NCBI GenBank assembly: GCA_027924585.1
Contig: BSBM01000260.1
Span: forward strand, 14,335,001 to 14,399,000
Source of the DNA: Larix kaempferi
Lineage: Eukaryota > Streptophyta > Pinopsida > Pinales > Pinaceae
Reading direction: 5' to 3'
Length of the DNA stretch: 64,000 nucleotides
Under the pieces are notes generated by a model. That model made no database searches and had not been told where the DNA came from. It saw only the letters and a list, made by a program, of their open reading frames with translations. Position numbers and translations under genes: made by a program. Positions 11,738 to 23,000 of the stretch are shown one piece after another; the first letter of the stretch is position 1; each line of letters starts with the position of its first letter.

Positions 11738-12460
11738 GCCATCACTGAGCAAAACCCTAGCTCCAAAGAAAGCCCATTGGCACCGCTTCCGGGTCTTTGA
11801 GGCACCCTGTGGGGGATCCCCTAGTTGAAACCCGAAGTCCCGGACCCACCGGAATCAATGGATTCACGAAACGAGCGACGGTTCAGGTGCTACGGGCATT
11901 ATAGTAGGGCACCCCGGGGTCGTTCAGGGACACTTGGAGGAATTGCCCCGGGGCCACGGAACTCAAACCGACGAGAGGACTTGGATTTAGTCACCTCCCA
12001 CAGGTTCGCGTGGCCATTGTGGACCTGTCCACGGTGGCCACGCACACCCGTGGGCCTCTGGATGAGAAATGGCCCCCCTTGAGCAAATTTGGAATGGCCC
12101 TCACTGAGCAAAACCCTAGCTCCGGAGATGGCTCGTTGGCACCGCTTCCGGGTCTTCAGGGGACGATGTGGGGGGTCCCCTAGCTGAAACCTGGCGTCCC
12201 GGACCCACTGGAATCGACGGATTTGTGAACTGAGACACGGTTCGGGTGCTACGGGAATTCTAGTTGGGCACCCCAGGGCCATTCAGGGACACTTGGAGGA
12301 ATTGCCCCGGGGCCACGGAACCCAAACCGGCAAGAGAACTTGGATTCTATCACCTCCCACAAGTCCATGTGGCCATTGTAGACCTATCCACGGTGGCCAC
12401 GAATGCCTGGGGGCCTCCGGACGAGAAATGGCCCCCTTGAGCAAATTTGGATGGTCCTCA
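11738..12460 (+). repeat. Satellite B, about two units in opposite orientation
   Basis: At about 11735-11745 the B array flips: CTGGATGG is followed directly by CACTGAGCAAAACCCTAGCT, the reverse complement of the array anchor. A second anchor lies near 12100, about 357 bp on. The block ends at about 12460 inside a B unit (GGATGGTCCTCAC), where reverse-orientation satellite A begins. Confidence 0.9.
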
Positions 12461-14650
12461 CATTGGAGTCAACTTTGCAAAATCGTCCGCCGGGCACTTA
12501 CGGCTAGCGTTCCTAGCCGAAACCTCCCTAGACACACCTGCAAGACTCCTCAGAACCCATTTTTGTTGCACAGTTGGAGTTCTATGCCCCCGACAGGTAT
12601 CCTGCAGGTGTCCCTGAAAGCCTTTTGGATGTGAGACGGAACGAGCCATAGAATGATGACCGTGGCTCCAATCGATGAACCGTCGACTCCATTGGGTTCA
12701 GGATGTCGAGATAGTGCCAGGGGTGCCCCTCTCCTCTGGTCCCGTGGCCCCAATATCATATTTTCTTTCCATCTTGGAAACTAGGGTTTTTCTTAGTAAG
12801 GGAGTGTGCAATTTTTGCACACGGTGGTCAAGTTTGTAAAATCGTCCACCGGGCAGGTATGGCTAGCGTTCCTAGCCGAAACCATCATAGACACACCTGC
12901 AGGACTCCCCGGACTAGGCTTTACTGCATGGTTTGACTTCTATGCCCCCGGTAGGTATCCAGCGGGTGTCCCTAAAGGCCTTTTGGATGCGAGACAGAAC
13001 GAGCCATAGAATGACGACCGTGGCTCAGATCGACGAACCGTCGACTCCGTTGGATTCAGGATGCCAGGATAGTGCCAAGGGTGCCCCTCTCCTCCGGTCT
13101 CGTGGCCCTGGTGCCATCTTGTATGTCCATATTGGAAACTAGGGTTTTTCTCAGTGAGGGAGTGTGCAATTTTTGCACACGGGGGTCAACTCTTCAAAAT
13201 CGTCTGTCGGGCACTTACGGCTAGCATTCCCAGTCGAAACTTGCCTAAACACACCTGCAGGACTCTCCGAAACCAGGTTTTGCTGCACAGTTGAACTTCT
13301 ATGCCCCCGGCAGGTATCCAGCAGGTGTCCTTGAAGGCCTTTTGGATGCAAGACGGAACGATCCATAGAATGACGACCGTAGCTCCGATTGACGAGCCGT
13401 ACAATCCGTTGGATTCAGGATGCCGGAATAGTGCTATGGGTGCCCCTCTCCTCTGGTCTTATGGCCTTGGTGCCATCTTGTACATCCATCTTGGAAACTA
13501 GGGTTTTGTTCAGTGAGGGAGTGTGCAATTTTTGCACACGGGGGTCAACTCTGCAAAATCGTCTGTCGGGCACTTACAGCTAGCGTTCCCAGTCGGAACC
13601 TGCCTAAACACACCTGCAGGACTCCCCGAAACTTGGTTTTGCTGCAGGGTTGGACTTCTATGCCCTTGGCAGGTATCCAGCAGGTGTCCCTAAAGGCCTT
13701 TTGGATGCGAGACAGAACGAGCCATAGAATGACGACCGTGGCTCCGATCAACGAACCGTTGACTCCGTTAGATTCAGGACGTCGGGATAGTGCCAGGGAT
13801 GCCCCTCTCCTCCGGTCCCATGGCCTCGGTGCCATCTTGTACGTCCATCTTGGAAACTAGGGTTTTGCTCAATGAGGGAGTGTGCAATTTTTGCACACGT
13901 GGGTCAACTCTACAAAATCATCCGTCGGGCACTTACAGCTAGCGTTCCCAGCCGGAACCTGCCTAAACACACCTGCAAGACTCCCCGGAAGCTGGTTTTG
14001 CTGCACGGTTGGAATTCTATGCCCCTGGCAGGTATCCAACAGGTGTCCCTGAAGGCCTTTTGGATGCGAGATAGAACGAGCCATAGAATGACGACCATGT
14101 CTCCAATCGACGAACCGTTGACTCCGTTGGATTTAGGATGCCGAGATAGTGCCAGAGGTGCCCCTCTCCTCCGGTCCCGTGGCCCCGGTGCCATCTTGTA
14201 CGTCCATCTTGGAAACTAGGGTTTTGCTCAGTGAGGGAGTGGGCAATTTTTGCACACGGAGGTCAACTCTGCAAAATCGTCCGCTGGGCACTTACATCTA
14301 GCATTCCCAGCCGGAACCTGCCTAGACACACCTGCAGGACTCCTTAGAACCCGATTTTGCTGCACGGTTGGACTTCTATGCCCCTGGCAGGTATCCAGCA
14401 GGTGTCCCTGAAGGCCTTTTGGATGCGAGACGGAACGAGCCATAGAATGACGACCGTGGCTCTGATTGATGAGCCGTCGACTCTATTTGATTCAGGACAT
14501 CAGGATAGTGCCAGGGGTGCCCCTCTCCTCCGGTCCTGTGGCCCCGGTGCCATCTTGTACGTACATCTTGGAAACTAGGGTTTTGCTCAGTGAGGGAGTG
14601 TGCAATTTTTGTACATGGGGGTCAACTCTGCAAAATCGTCCGCCGGGCAC
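12461..14650 (-). repeat. Satellite A, about six ~358-bp units (reverse)
   Basis: The CCGCCGGGCACTTACGGCTA-type segment recurs near 12490, 12850, 13208, 13568, 13926, 14284 and 14644, a 358-359-bp period. The anchor CTAGGGTTTTGCTCAGTGAG lies near 12781, 13139, 13498, 13857, 14216 and 14575. These units are the reverse complement of those at 7835-8925. The last unit ends at GCACGTATGATGATG, directly joined to the minisatellite on the right. Confidence 0.95.
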
Positions 14651-17600
14651 GTATGATGATGATGATGGTGATGATGATGATTGTGATGGTGATGGTGATG
14701 GTGATGGTGATGGTGATGGTGATGGTGATGAAGATGATGACGATGTAGATGATGATGATGATGGAGATGTTGATGGGGAACCTAGAGTAAGAGTTAGAGT
14801 TAGAGTTAGAGTTAGGGTTAGAGTTAGAGTTAATGATGATGATGGATATGGTGGTGATGATGAAGACGCTGATGATGATGGTGATGGTGATGGTGACGGT
14901 GATGGTGACGGCGAAGAAGATGGTTTAGTGCTAGGGTTTGGGTGAGAGTTAGGACTAGAGTTATAGAAGGAACTTGAATTAGGGTTAGATTTAGAGTTAA
15001 CAATGATGATGAAGATGGTGTTGATGATGATGGTGATGGTGACGGTGATGGTGATGGTGATGGTGAGGATGAAGAAGATGGCTTAGTACTAGGGTTTGCG
15101 TGAGGGTTAGGGATAGAGTTGTAAAAATAAATTGAATTAGGGTTAGAGTTAGAGTTAATGATGATGATGAAGAAGGTGGTGATGATAAAGACATTGATGG
15201 TGATGGTGATGGTGATGGTGATGGCGAAGAAGATGGTTTAGTGCTAGGGTTTGGGTGAGGGTTAGGGCTAGAGTTATAGAAGGAACTTGAATTAGGGTTA
15301 GTGTTAGAGTTAACAATGATGATGAAGATGGTGCTGATGATGAAGACATGATGATGATGGTGATTGTGACGGTGATGGAGATGGTGAGGATGAAGAAGAT
15401 GGCTTAGTGCTAGGGTTTGGGTGAGGGTTAGGGCTAGAGTTATAGAAGGAAACTGAATTAGGGTTAGAGTTAGAGTTAATGATGATGATGAAGATGGTGG
15501 TGATGAAGACGTTGATGGTGTTGGTGAGGATGAAGAAGATGGTTTAGTGCTAGGGTTTGGGTGAGGGTTAGGGCTAGAGTTATAGAAGGAAATTGAATTA
15601 GGGTTAGAGTTATAGTTAACAATGATGATGAAGATGGTGTTGATGATGAAGACATGATGATGATGGTGACGTTGAATGGTGATGGTGATGGTGATGGTGA
15701 GGATGAAGAAGATGGTTTAGTGCTAGGGTTTGTGTGAGGGTTAGGGCTAGAGTTAGAGAAGGAAATTGAATTAGGGTTAGAGTTAGAGTTAATGATGATT
15801 ATGAAGATGGTGGTGATGATGAAGACGTTGATGGTGATGGTGATGGTGATGGTGAGGATGAAGAAGATGGTTTAGTGTTAGGGTTTGGGTGAGGGTTGGG
15901 GTTAGAGTTATAGAAGGAAATTGAATTAGGGTTAGAGTTAGAGTTAATGATGATGATGAAGATGGTGGGGATGATGAAGACGTTGATGGTGATGGTGATG
16001 GCGAAGATGATGGTTTAGTGCTAGGGTTTGGGTGAGGGTTAGGGCTAGAGTTATAGAAGGAACTTGAATTAGGGTTAGAGTTAGAGTTAACAATGATGAT
16101 GAAGATGGTGCTGATGATGAAGACATGATGATGATGGTGATGGTGACGTCGATGGTGATGGTGATGGTGAGGATGAAGAAGATGGCTTAGTGCTAGGGTT
16201 TGGGTGAGGGTTAGGGCTAGAGTTATAGAAAGAAATTGAATTAGGGTTAGAGTTAGAGTTAATGATGATGATGAAGATGGTGGTGATGATGAAGACGTTG
16301 ATGGTGATGGTGAGGATGAAGAAGATGGTTTAGTGCTATGGTTTGGGTGAGGGTTAGCGCTAGAGTTATAGAAGGAAATTGAATTAGGGTTAGAGTTATA
16401 GTTAACAATGATGATGAAGATGGTGTTGATGATGAAGACATGATGATGATGGTGACATTGATGGTGATGGTGATGTTGATGGTGAGGATGAAGAAGATGG
16501 CTTAGTGCTAGGGTTTGGGTGAGGGTTAGGGCTAGAGTTATAGAAGGACATTGAATTAGGGTTAGAGTTAGAGTTAATGATGAGGATGAAAATGGTGGTG
16601 ATGATGAAGATGTTGATGGTGATGGTGAGGATGAAGAAGATGGTTTAATGCTATGGTTTGGGTGAGGGTTGGGGCTAGAGTTATAGAAGGAAATTGAATT
16701 AGGGTTAGAGTTAGAGTTAATGATGATGATGAAGATGTTGATGGCGATGGTGATGGTGATGGCGAAGAAGATGGTTTAGTGCTAAGGTTTGGGTGAGGGT
16801 TAGGGCTAGAGTTATAGAAGGAACTTGAATTAGGGTTAGAGTTAGAGTTAACAATGATGATGAAGATGGTGCTGATGATGAAGACATGATGATGATGGTG
16901 ATGGTGATGGTGACGGTGATGGTGATGGTGTTGGTGATGGTGAGGATGAAGAAGATGGCTTAGTGCTAGGGTTTGGGTGAGGGTTAGGGTTAGAGTTATA
17001 GAAAGAAATTGAATTAGGGTTAGAGTTAGAGTTGATGATGATGATGAAGATGGTGGTGATGATGAAGACGTTGATGGTGATGGTGATGGTGATGGTGATG
17101 GTGATGGTGATGGCGAAGAAGATGTTTTAGTGCTAGGGTTTGGGTGAGGGTTAGGGCTAGAGTTATGGAAGGAACTTGAATTAGGGTTAGAGTTAGAGTT
17201 AACAATGATGATGAAGATGGTGCTGATGATGAAGACATGATGATGATGCTGATGGTGACGGTGATGGTGATGGTGATGGTGAGGATGAAGAAGATGGCTT
17301 AGTGCTAGGGTTTGGGTGAGGGTTAGGGATAGAGTTATAGAAGGAAATTGAATTAGGGTTAGAGTTAGAGTTAATGATGATGATGAAGATGGTGGTGATG
17401 ATGACGACGTTGATGATGATGGTGATGGTGATGGTGAGGATGAAGAAGATGGTTTAGTGCTAGGGTTTGGGTGAGGGATAGGGCCAGAGTTTTAGAAGGA
17501 AATTGAATTAGGGTTAGAGTTAGAGTTAATGATGATGATGAAGATGGTGGTGATGATGAAGACGTTGATGATGATGGTGATGATGATGGTGAGGATGAAG

Positions 17601-17795
17601 ATGATGGTTTAGTGCTAGGGTTTGGGTGAGGGTTAGGGTTAGAGTTATAGAAGGAAATTGAATTAGGGTTAGAGTTAGAGATAATGATGATGATGATGAA
17701 GATGGTGGTGACGATGAAGATGTTGATGGTGATGGTGATGGTGATGGTGAGGATGAAGAAGATGGTTTAGTGCTAGGGTTTGGGTATCCTAAGAG
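14651..17795 (+). repeat. Composite GATGGT / degenerate telomere-like minisatellite (right array)
   Basis: About 19 units of 140-175 bp. Each has a GATGATGATGAAGATGGTGG block, GGTGATGGTGATGG, AAGAAGATGGTTTAGTGC, then TAGGGTTTGGGTGAGGGTTA and AATTAGGGTTAGAGTTAGAG. The length variation comes mainly from the number of GGTGAT triplet pairs. The telomere-like part (GGGTTTAG/TTAGGG variants) is the G-rich strand here and the C-rich strand in the left array, so the two arrays point in opposite directions. The array stops abruptly at about 17790 (TAGGGTTTGGGTATCC). Reverse-strand Ser/Thr/Leu frames of about 60 codons recur per unit and are not genes. Confidence 0.95.
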
Positions 17796-19073
17796 TGTAA
17801 GACTCTAACTCTAGAGTGCCTTGTTTGCATGGATAAATGAGCCAACTAAGTGCACCTGTACTGGGATTATCTGAGGCATGCAAGCATGTATCCTCCTAGA
17901 GATCTGCCCCCCTTAACTTAGACTGTAATCCTCACGTATGAGTGCCTATGGAACTGCACTCTCTCACTGTGCATGCAAAACTAAATAAAACAAAAAATGG
18001 AGAATTAGAATTGAGTTGCTAATTTAGGAAAAACATCTAAACTGGAAATTAAAGGAGGATGGCGCATGCATGCGATCCCTATCTCTCTCATCCATAAATG
18101 CTAGTGCATCCTATTACATCTTGTTTTCACACCCAAGTGGCATAGTCCTACTCCTCTAATGTTACAAGTGCGACTTTCGAAGATGATTGCCACTGTCACC
18201 CCAACAAAGATTTTCCCAAGTTTTAGGCCTACTTTAAAGGCCAAGGGAGGCTTCTAGATCATGGTTGGAGAAAAGGTCTTAGGATTTCAAACTTGTTTGA
18301 AGATTAAGATGTGTTTTCCATTAAGTTAAAGTCCCATGTGAGTGCTTAATTCAGAAAGTTGCAAGTGAATTAATCAAATAGACACATTTTAGAAATAAAT
18401 ATTTGCTCATGTGTAAAATGAAAGATCATTCATGGATAAATAAATATATTCACAAAACTTAAATAAACAATGAACCATAATGTTGTAGAATCAAAATTCA
18501 CATTAAAACATGTTGGCTTATTTCCCAAAATCATCCACAAATGATATTATCTAATAATGCCAAGGTTATAGTTATTAGTTTACGAGCGATTATTGAATGA
18601 GACCCTCTTGGAGAGAGTAAAATCTTTGCAAAAGGGTGTCACCCAATGTATTAAGGGTCCAACTAAGTTGTAGTGATTTGAATCACTTCAATAAAGATGG
18701 CTGAAATCGTATCTTCACAAACTTAATTAATTAAATGTTTTTCCATATGATCCATGAGCATATAAATATAAAAAGATGTGCTGGAAATAAAATCAGTAAA
18801 CCACTTGCGCAGGTTTGGTAACTTCTAGAATGTAAATAATTAGATGATTGTAAACATTCATTCAATAAACCATAAACATTTAGGATATGTTGTGTGTAAT
18901 TGCTTAAGACAAATTTGTGAAATAATAACCATTCAAATAACATGCAATTAACACTATGATCCATAGATGAGAGTTGTGAATTGTGATAGACTAGTCATTA
19001 TATATGTGGTGAGGGTCCTATTTCAAATGGATTAATTTAGGATAATCAAATTATTTTAAGTGTTGTATATGAA
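17796..19073. other. AT-rich spacer, nothing recognised
   Basis: Ordinary AT-rich DNA follows the array edge. No gene, RNA or clear repeat was identified. Confidence 0.4.
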
Positions 19074-19650
19074 GTGGTTATGGACCTAGTAAGTCCAAGG
19101 GTGAATCCTATAGATATCGAGGATGGAAGGGTTGTTTTGGAAAAGGATGGTAGTTGGTTGAAGGTTAGAGATGGAGGAGACAATTCTTTAAAGCATGTTG
19201 ATAATGATAAAGGTGAATCCAACAAAGGGATGCAAGTAAACGATGTTGGTAGTGTCAAAATGAAGAGGAAGAAGTGTGTAAAACATAAAATCTCTCTTAT
19301 GAGGTTAGTCCTAGGAAAGGATATCAAAATGCATGAGGTGGTGGGAATGGATTCCCATGCTCTTGTTGGAAGATTTCATGGTAAAAAGGTGGGGGAGTTG
19401 TCTCTAAGGGTGTAGTTATAGGAAAGATGGGCTCGTAGGCTTGGGTACATTCCTAATTTATTTATATCAACTACAAGTTACCTAGGGTTTCTTTTCATAT
19501 ACCAAGAGGATTTTTAGGAATATTTTGGCCCATGATTGGAAGTGGGAGATGGTTTTGCTTATGCTATATATTTTTTGTAGCCCTAAAGTCACAACACTTT
19601 GTAATGTAAATATCACTCCTTAGTTTGCTTGTTTAGGTATGGTGTTGCTG
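19074..19650 (+). pseudogene. LINE ORF1 fragment (DUF4283-like)
   Basis: The first frame (to about 19414) ends in HALVGRFHGKKVGELSLRV, the type of sequence that begins the DUF4283 domain of plant L1-type LINE ORF1 proteins, which bind the element's RNA. Past the stop, the same strand continues with LGYIPN, then YLGFLFIYQEDF (about 19480-19515), and further on frames resembling the W-x-G and W-P positions of that domain, with several stops. There is no zinc knuckle and no adjacent reverse transcriptase, so this is a truncated relic, not clearly tied to the LINE at 31252-34210. Confidence 0.55.
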
Positions 19651-20034
19651 AAAGGAAAAGATGCAAGACCCATTCAAATACAAGGGACTCATATTGAGGT
19701 CACTTAGTGTCTAGAAATAACATCTATATGTATGTGAGAAATTTTCCATAACATTCTTTTCGAAGACAAAATCATGTATGCAAAAATGTAATCAAAGACA
19801 AACTCATATACACAAGTGCAGATCCATCTATTAATATGAAAAAATGATCCAATCATGTAAAATTTTTGGAAAAATGGAACATCGTTCCCAGCATCTATAT
19901 AATGGTAACTCGTGCCCCGTACAAAAAAAGGCAACTTGTGCCCTATACAAAGTATGGCCCATGGTGCCCTATACAAAATATGGCAACTAGTGCAGAAAAT
20001 GCCATATCGTGGCTAATGTACATAGGAGGGTCTG
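19651..20034. other. Spacer with a short tandem phrase
   Basis: Between about 19905 and 19995 a phrase close to TGCCCTATACAAAxTATGGC is repeated three to four times with a period of about 25 bp. Nothing else was recognised. Confidence 0.5.
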
Positions 20035-23000
20035 TCAATCCTCCTGTCCACCCTCGGAGCTCCTAGGTGCATCTCCAAAATCAATCTTCCTCTTCTTCAT
20101 GCTAGAGGAATCTAGGTCCTTCCGGCGTCTTTGATCATGTCCCCCTGAGCCCTGAAACGACAACAATAATATGTCAACTTTTCCTGGCAATTATACAAGT
20201 ATAAAACATAATTTCGAAATAAAAATAGTTTTCAAATCTTGGATAACTCACAGCAAGCGAGACTGTAAGTCCTGAGGGGGTCTCCCTCCTCCGTGATCCA
20301 AGTCTCTCGGCAATGCCACCCTGCAACATTTAGAACAATCAGATCAATGCTGAAACTAGATGCATATTTTAATTTCCGTTAAAATTGAATGAGATTTTCA
20401 TAAACTAGTCAATCTCACCGTGAACAAAATCGGTTGGTCTTCGGGGATGGCGGATGGAGCAGTCGGCTGGACAGCCTGCTCTGATGTTGGGGTGGATGGT
20501 AAAGGGGAGGATGTAGCCACATCAACGGTGGCTACACCACTGGGGGGAACAGTGGAAAAAGGGGGGGGTGGCAGGAGGAGGCATGGACTGGGGTGGGCGA
20601 AGTGGAGATGGACATCTAGGGCTATAAACCCCAACTGGCTGTAGTATGGATCGGGGCACCCTAGAAGGGGAAGCGAGTGTGGTGGGGGAATGTGGAGGGG
20701 AGGGGGGCGGGGTGAGGTCTGTGTTGCGGTGGAGGGATGGGTGATTGTGGATGGGTGGTGTGCTATGGTCGGATGGGGGAGGGTGGGAACATGGGAAATT
20801 GATACGGAGGTGGAGCTGGATATGATACATAAGGGGGAGCTGGATGGAACTGTGGTGCTATATAGGAGGGGGGGGGGCTGGATGGAAGGGGTTGGGGAAT
20901 GGGGCATGTATGTTAGGGGATAAAACTTGCATATAGGGTGGTCGAAAGGTCGGCGAGGGAGGAATAACGGCACTGGCAAGCCGAGGTGCTCACACCTGCA
21001 TACACATTTATAACCTCATAGTTTAATATACAAAAATATAAATATACACGGACAAGTCATTGTATTTGAAATTAAATTTATGCTTTAATACACATGATAC
21101 CTATGCACGTGGAGAACTGCTGGTCCTCGGTGGCGGTGGCTGGTCGTTGGAGCTCGTGGACACCTGTGCAAACACTACAATTTTTAGACTGAATTTATAA
21201 AAACAATATTAACAATATTAAACACAATGCAAATGAGAATGACAATGATGGTACTTAAAAAACATGACGGCAATTAATTTATATTCAAGTTAGATGATAT
21301 TCAATATTATGAAAGGATAGAAGGTGGCATGGCATGAAATTAAAATTAAATAAGGTGAGAGGGCATAGAAGGTGACATGGTGAGATTTTCCTTTTCTAGA
21401 GTCATCCCCATGAGTAGGTGAGCTTTTCCTTTGTCCCTAGAGAGCTGTGCAGTGCCTCATAAGCGAATGGAATTCATGTCCATTTACAATTTTGAATTGG
21501 AAACCTATGTAATGTGTTTGGGTTCTTGATGAAGAGTTCCTAGGTTTTGATGTCTTCTTATAGATTTCTAGTCTCCTACAAGCTTGATTCACCCAGTGGA
21601 AAAGTATTTGCATCCCTAGAGTGAGGATCTTGAGTCCCTTTATTTCCATAACATTTACATCATCAAATAAAATGGCATCTCATTGCTTAAATTTGCAAAG
21701 AGGTGCTAGATAGTAGTTAAGTTAGTGTGCATGTTATTTAATACACTTTAGAGTGTTGATCGTTAGAAAAAGGAAGAAAGAGAAATATTTTTCATGATTA
21801 ACTTACTTACAAGCTTGAATGTGCCATGTTCTTTTGCATTGAATGAGTAATTATGTGTTCTTGATTGAATAGCTATGTTGTCAGAATGATATCACTTGAT
21901 TGAAATCAAAGAAATCTTGAGTGAAATGAGTTAAATGAGTATTCTTGATGCCAAATGTTTTACCAAGTTGTATTTGAATCAAGATAATAGCAAGGCCCCA
22001 TAGACCATATTTGTAAGATTATCGCTCTTCCTCATGGGCCTTACATCATTTTCAGAAACTTTAGTGACAATACATGTGATAAGTTGTTTTACGTTGTTTA
22101 TATGTTTTTCCTAATAGCATGTTCTAGGAGTAGTAGTATGATTACTTTCAGTCTCAAGTATTAGAATAAATTGGAAATCCTCTAATAATAAACTAGGGTA
22201 ATAAGGACATGAGAAACATCAGGTTCTTGAATTTCTAGAAGCTTGGCCACTATTATTCTCTTTTTCCCGAGAGTTTTGCACAATGCAGTGAAAATTCATA
22301 GCAATAAATAGTTTTCCTATTGGTCTCAATGGATGCGAAAGTGACAAGTACAACATCTCAGTGAACTCAATTGATGCAACAAAGTTAGCAGAAGCATAGA
22401 AGTGATTTGACCACCTTTACCATTAAAAGAACCTATTAGTAGAATACGGGGGAAAGTGATAATTACCATAGTAATATATTCTCAAAGTTTAAGCTTGAAG
22501 AATAAGGGCATGGCAGCAAAGGTTGATTTGATGGACAAAGTGATGGGCATTGGAGCAATTGGCACACCTATTGAGCCAAGAGTCAAATGACCCATACTAT
22601 GGTCATTTGAAGATGATTTGGACAAGGAGAGTACATGGCAAAGATAACTTGGATGACATGGTGACAAATGGCAAAGCAACAATAATACACATGGCATTGG
22701 TCAAGCACAGGAAGAGCAAGAAAGCATTGGATGGTAGTCTGAGGAGGAAGGACATTGCGGGCATCACCAAAACCCTAGCCGTGGGCTCATCATTGGTCAA
22801 GTAAGAATGACAGATTTTGGAAATTTCTCTCCCATTTGTATAATCATCAGAGGTCTAGGATGCCTAAAGTGAACATGGACAAATGTTTATAGTTTTCTTA
22901 GGTTTTCATGTTTTATAAGGTTTCATTTTGTTGGGGGTGGGATTATACGAATTTATAGCTCTCAAATAGATTAGACAATATTATAAACACAACTGTAAAA

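Noticed and set aside
7835-14650. Dozens of 60-130-codon frames in the satellites
   Set aside because: The same frame recurs at the same position in each ~358-bp unit on both strands, with indels between units; this is a property of the repeat, not of genes.
14651-17795. A functional telomere
   Set aside because: Repeats are degenerate, mixed with GATGGT modules and followed by ordinary sequence on both sides; these are interstitial telomere-like repeats.
20420-20923. Plus-strand Gly/Trp-rich frames opposite the Pro-rich exon
   Set aside because: They are the complement of the proline-rich exon, which has splice signals on the minus strand.
22550-22900. LINE ORF1/endonuclease fragment (KHRKSKK..., RGLGCLK)
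   Set aside because: Only two short weak similarities with intervening stops; not enough to annotate.
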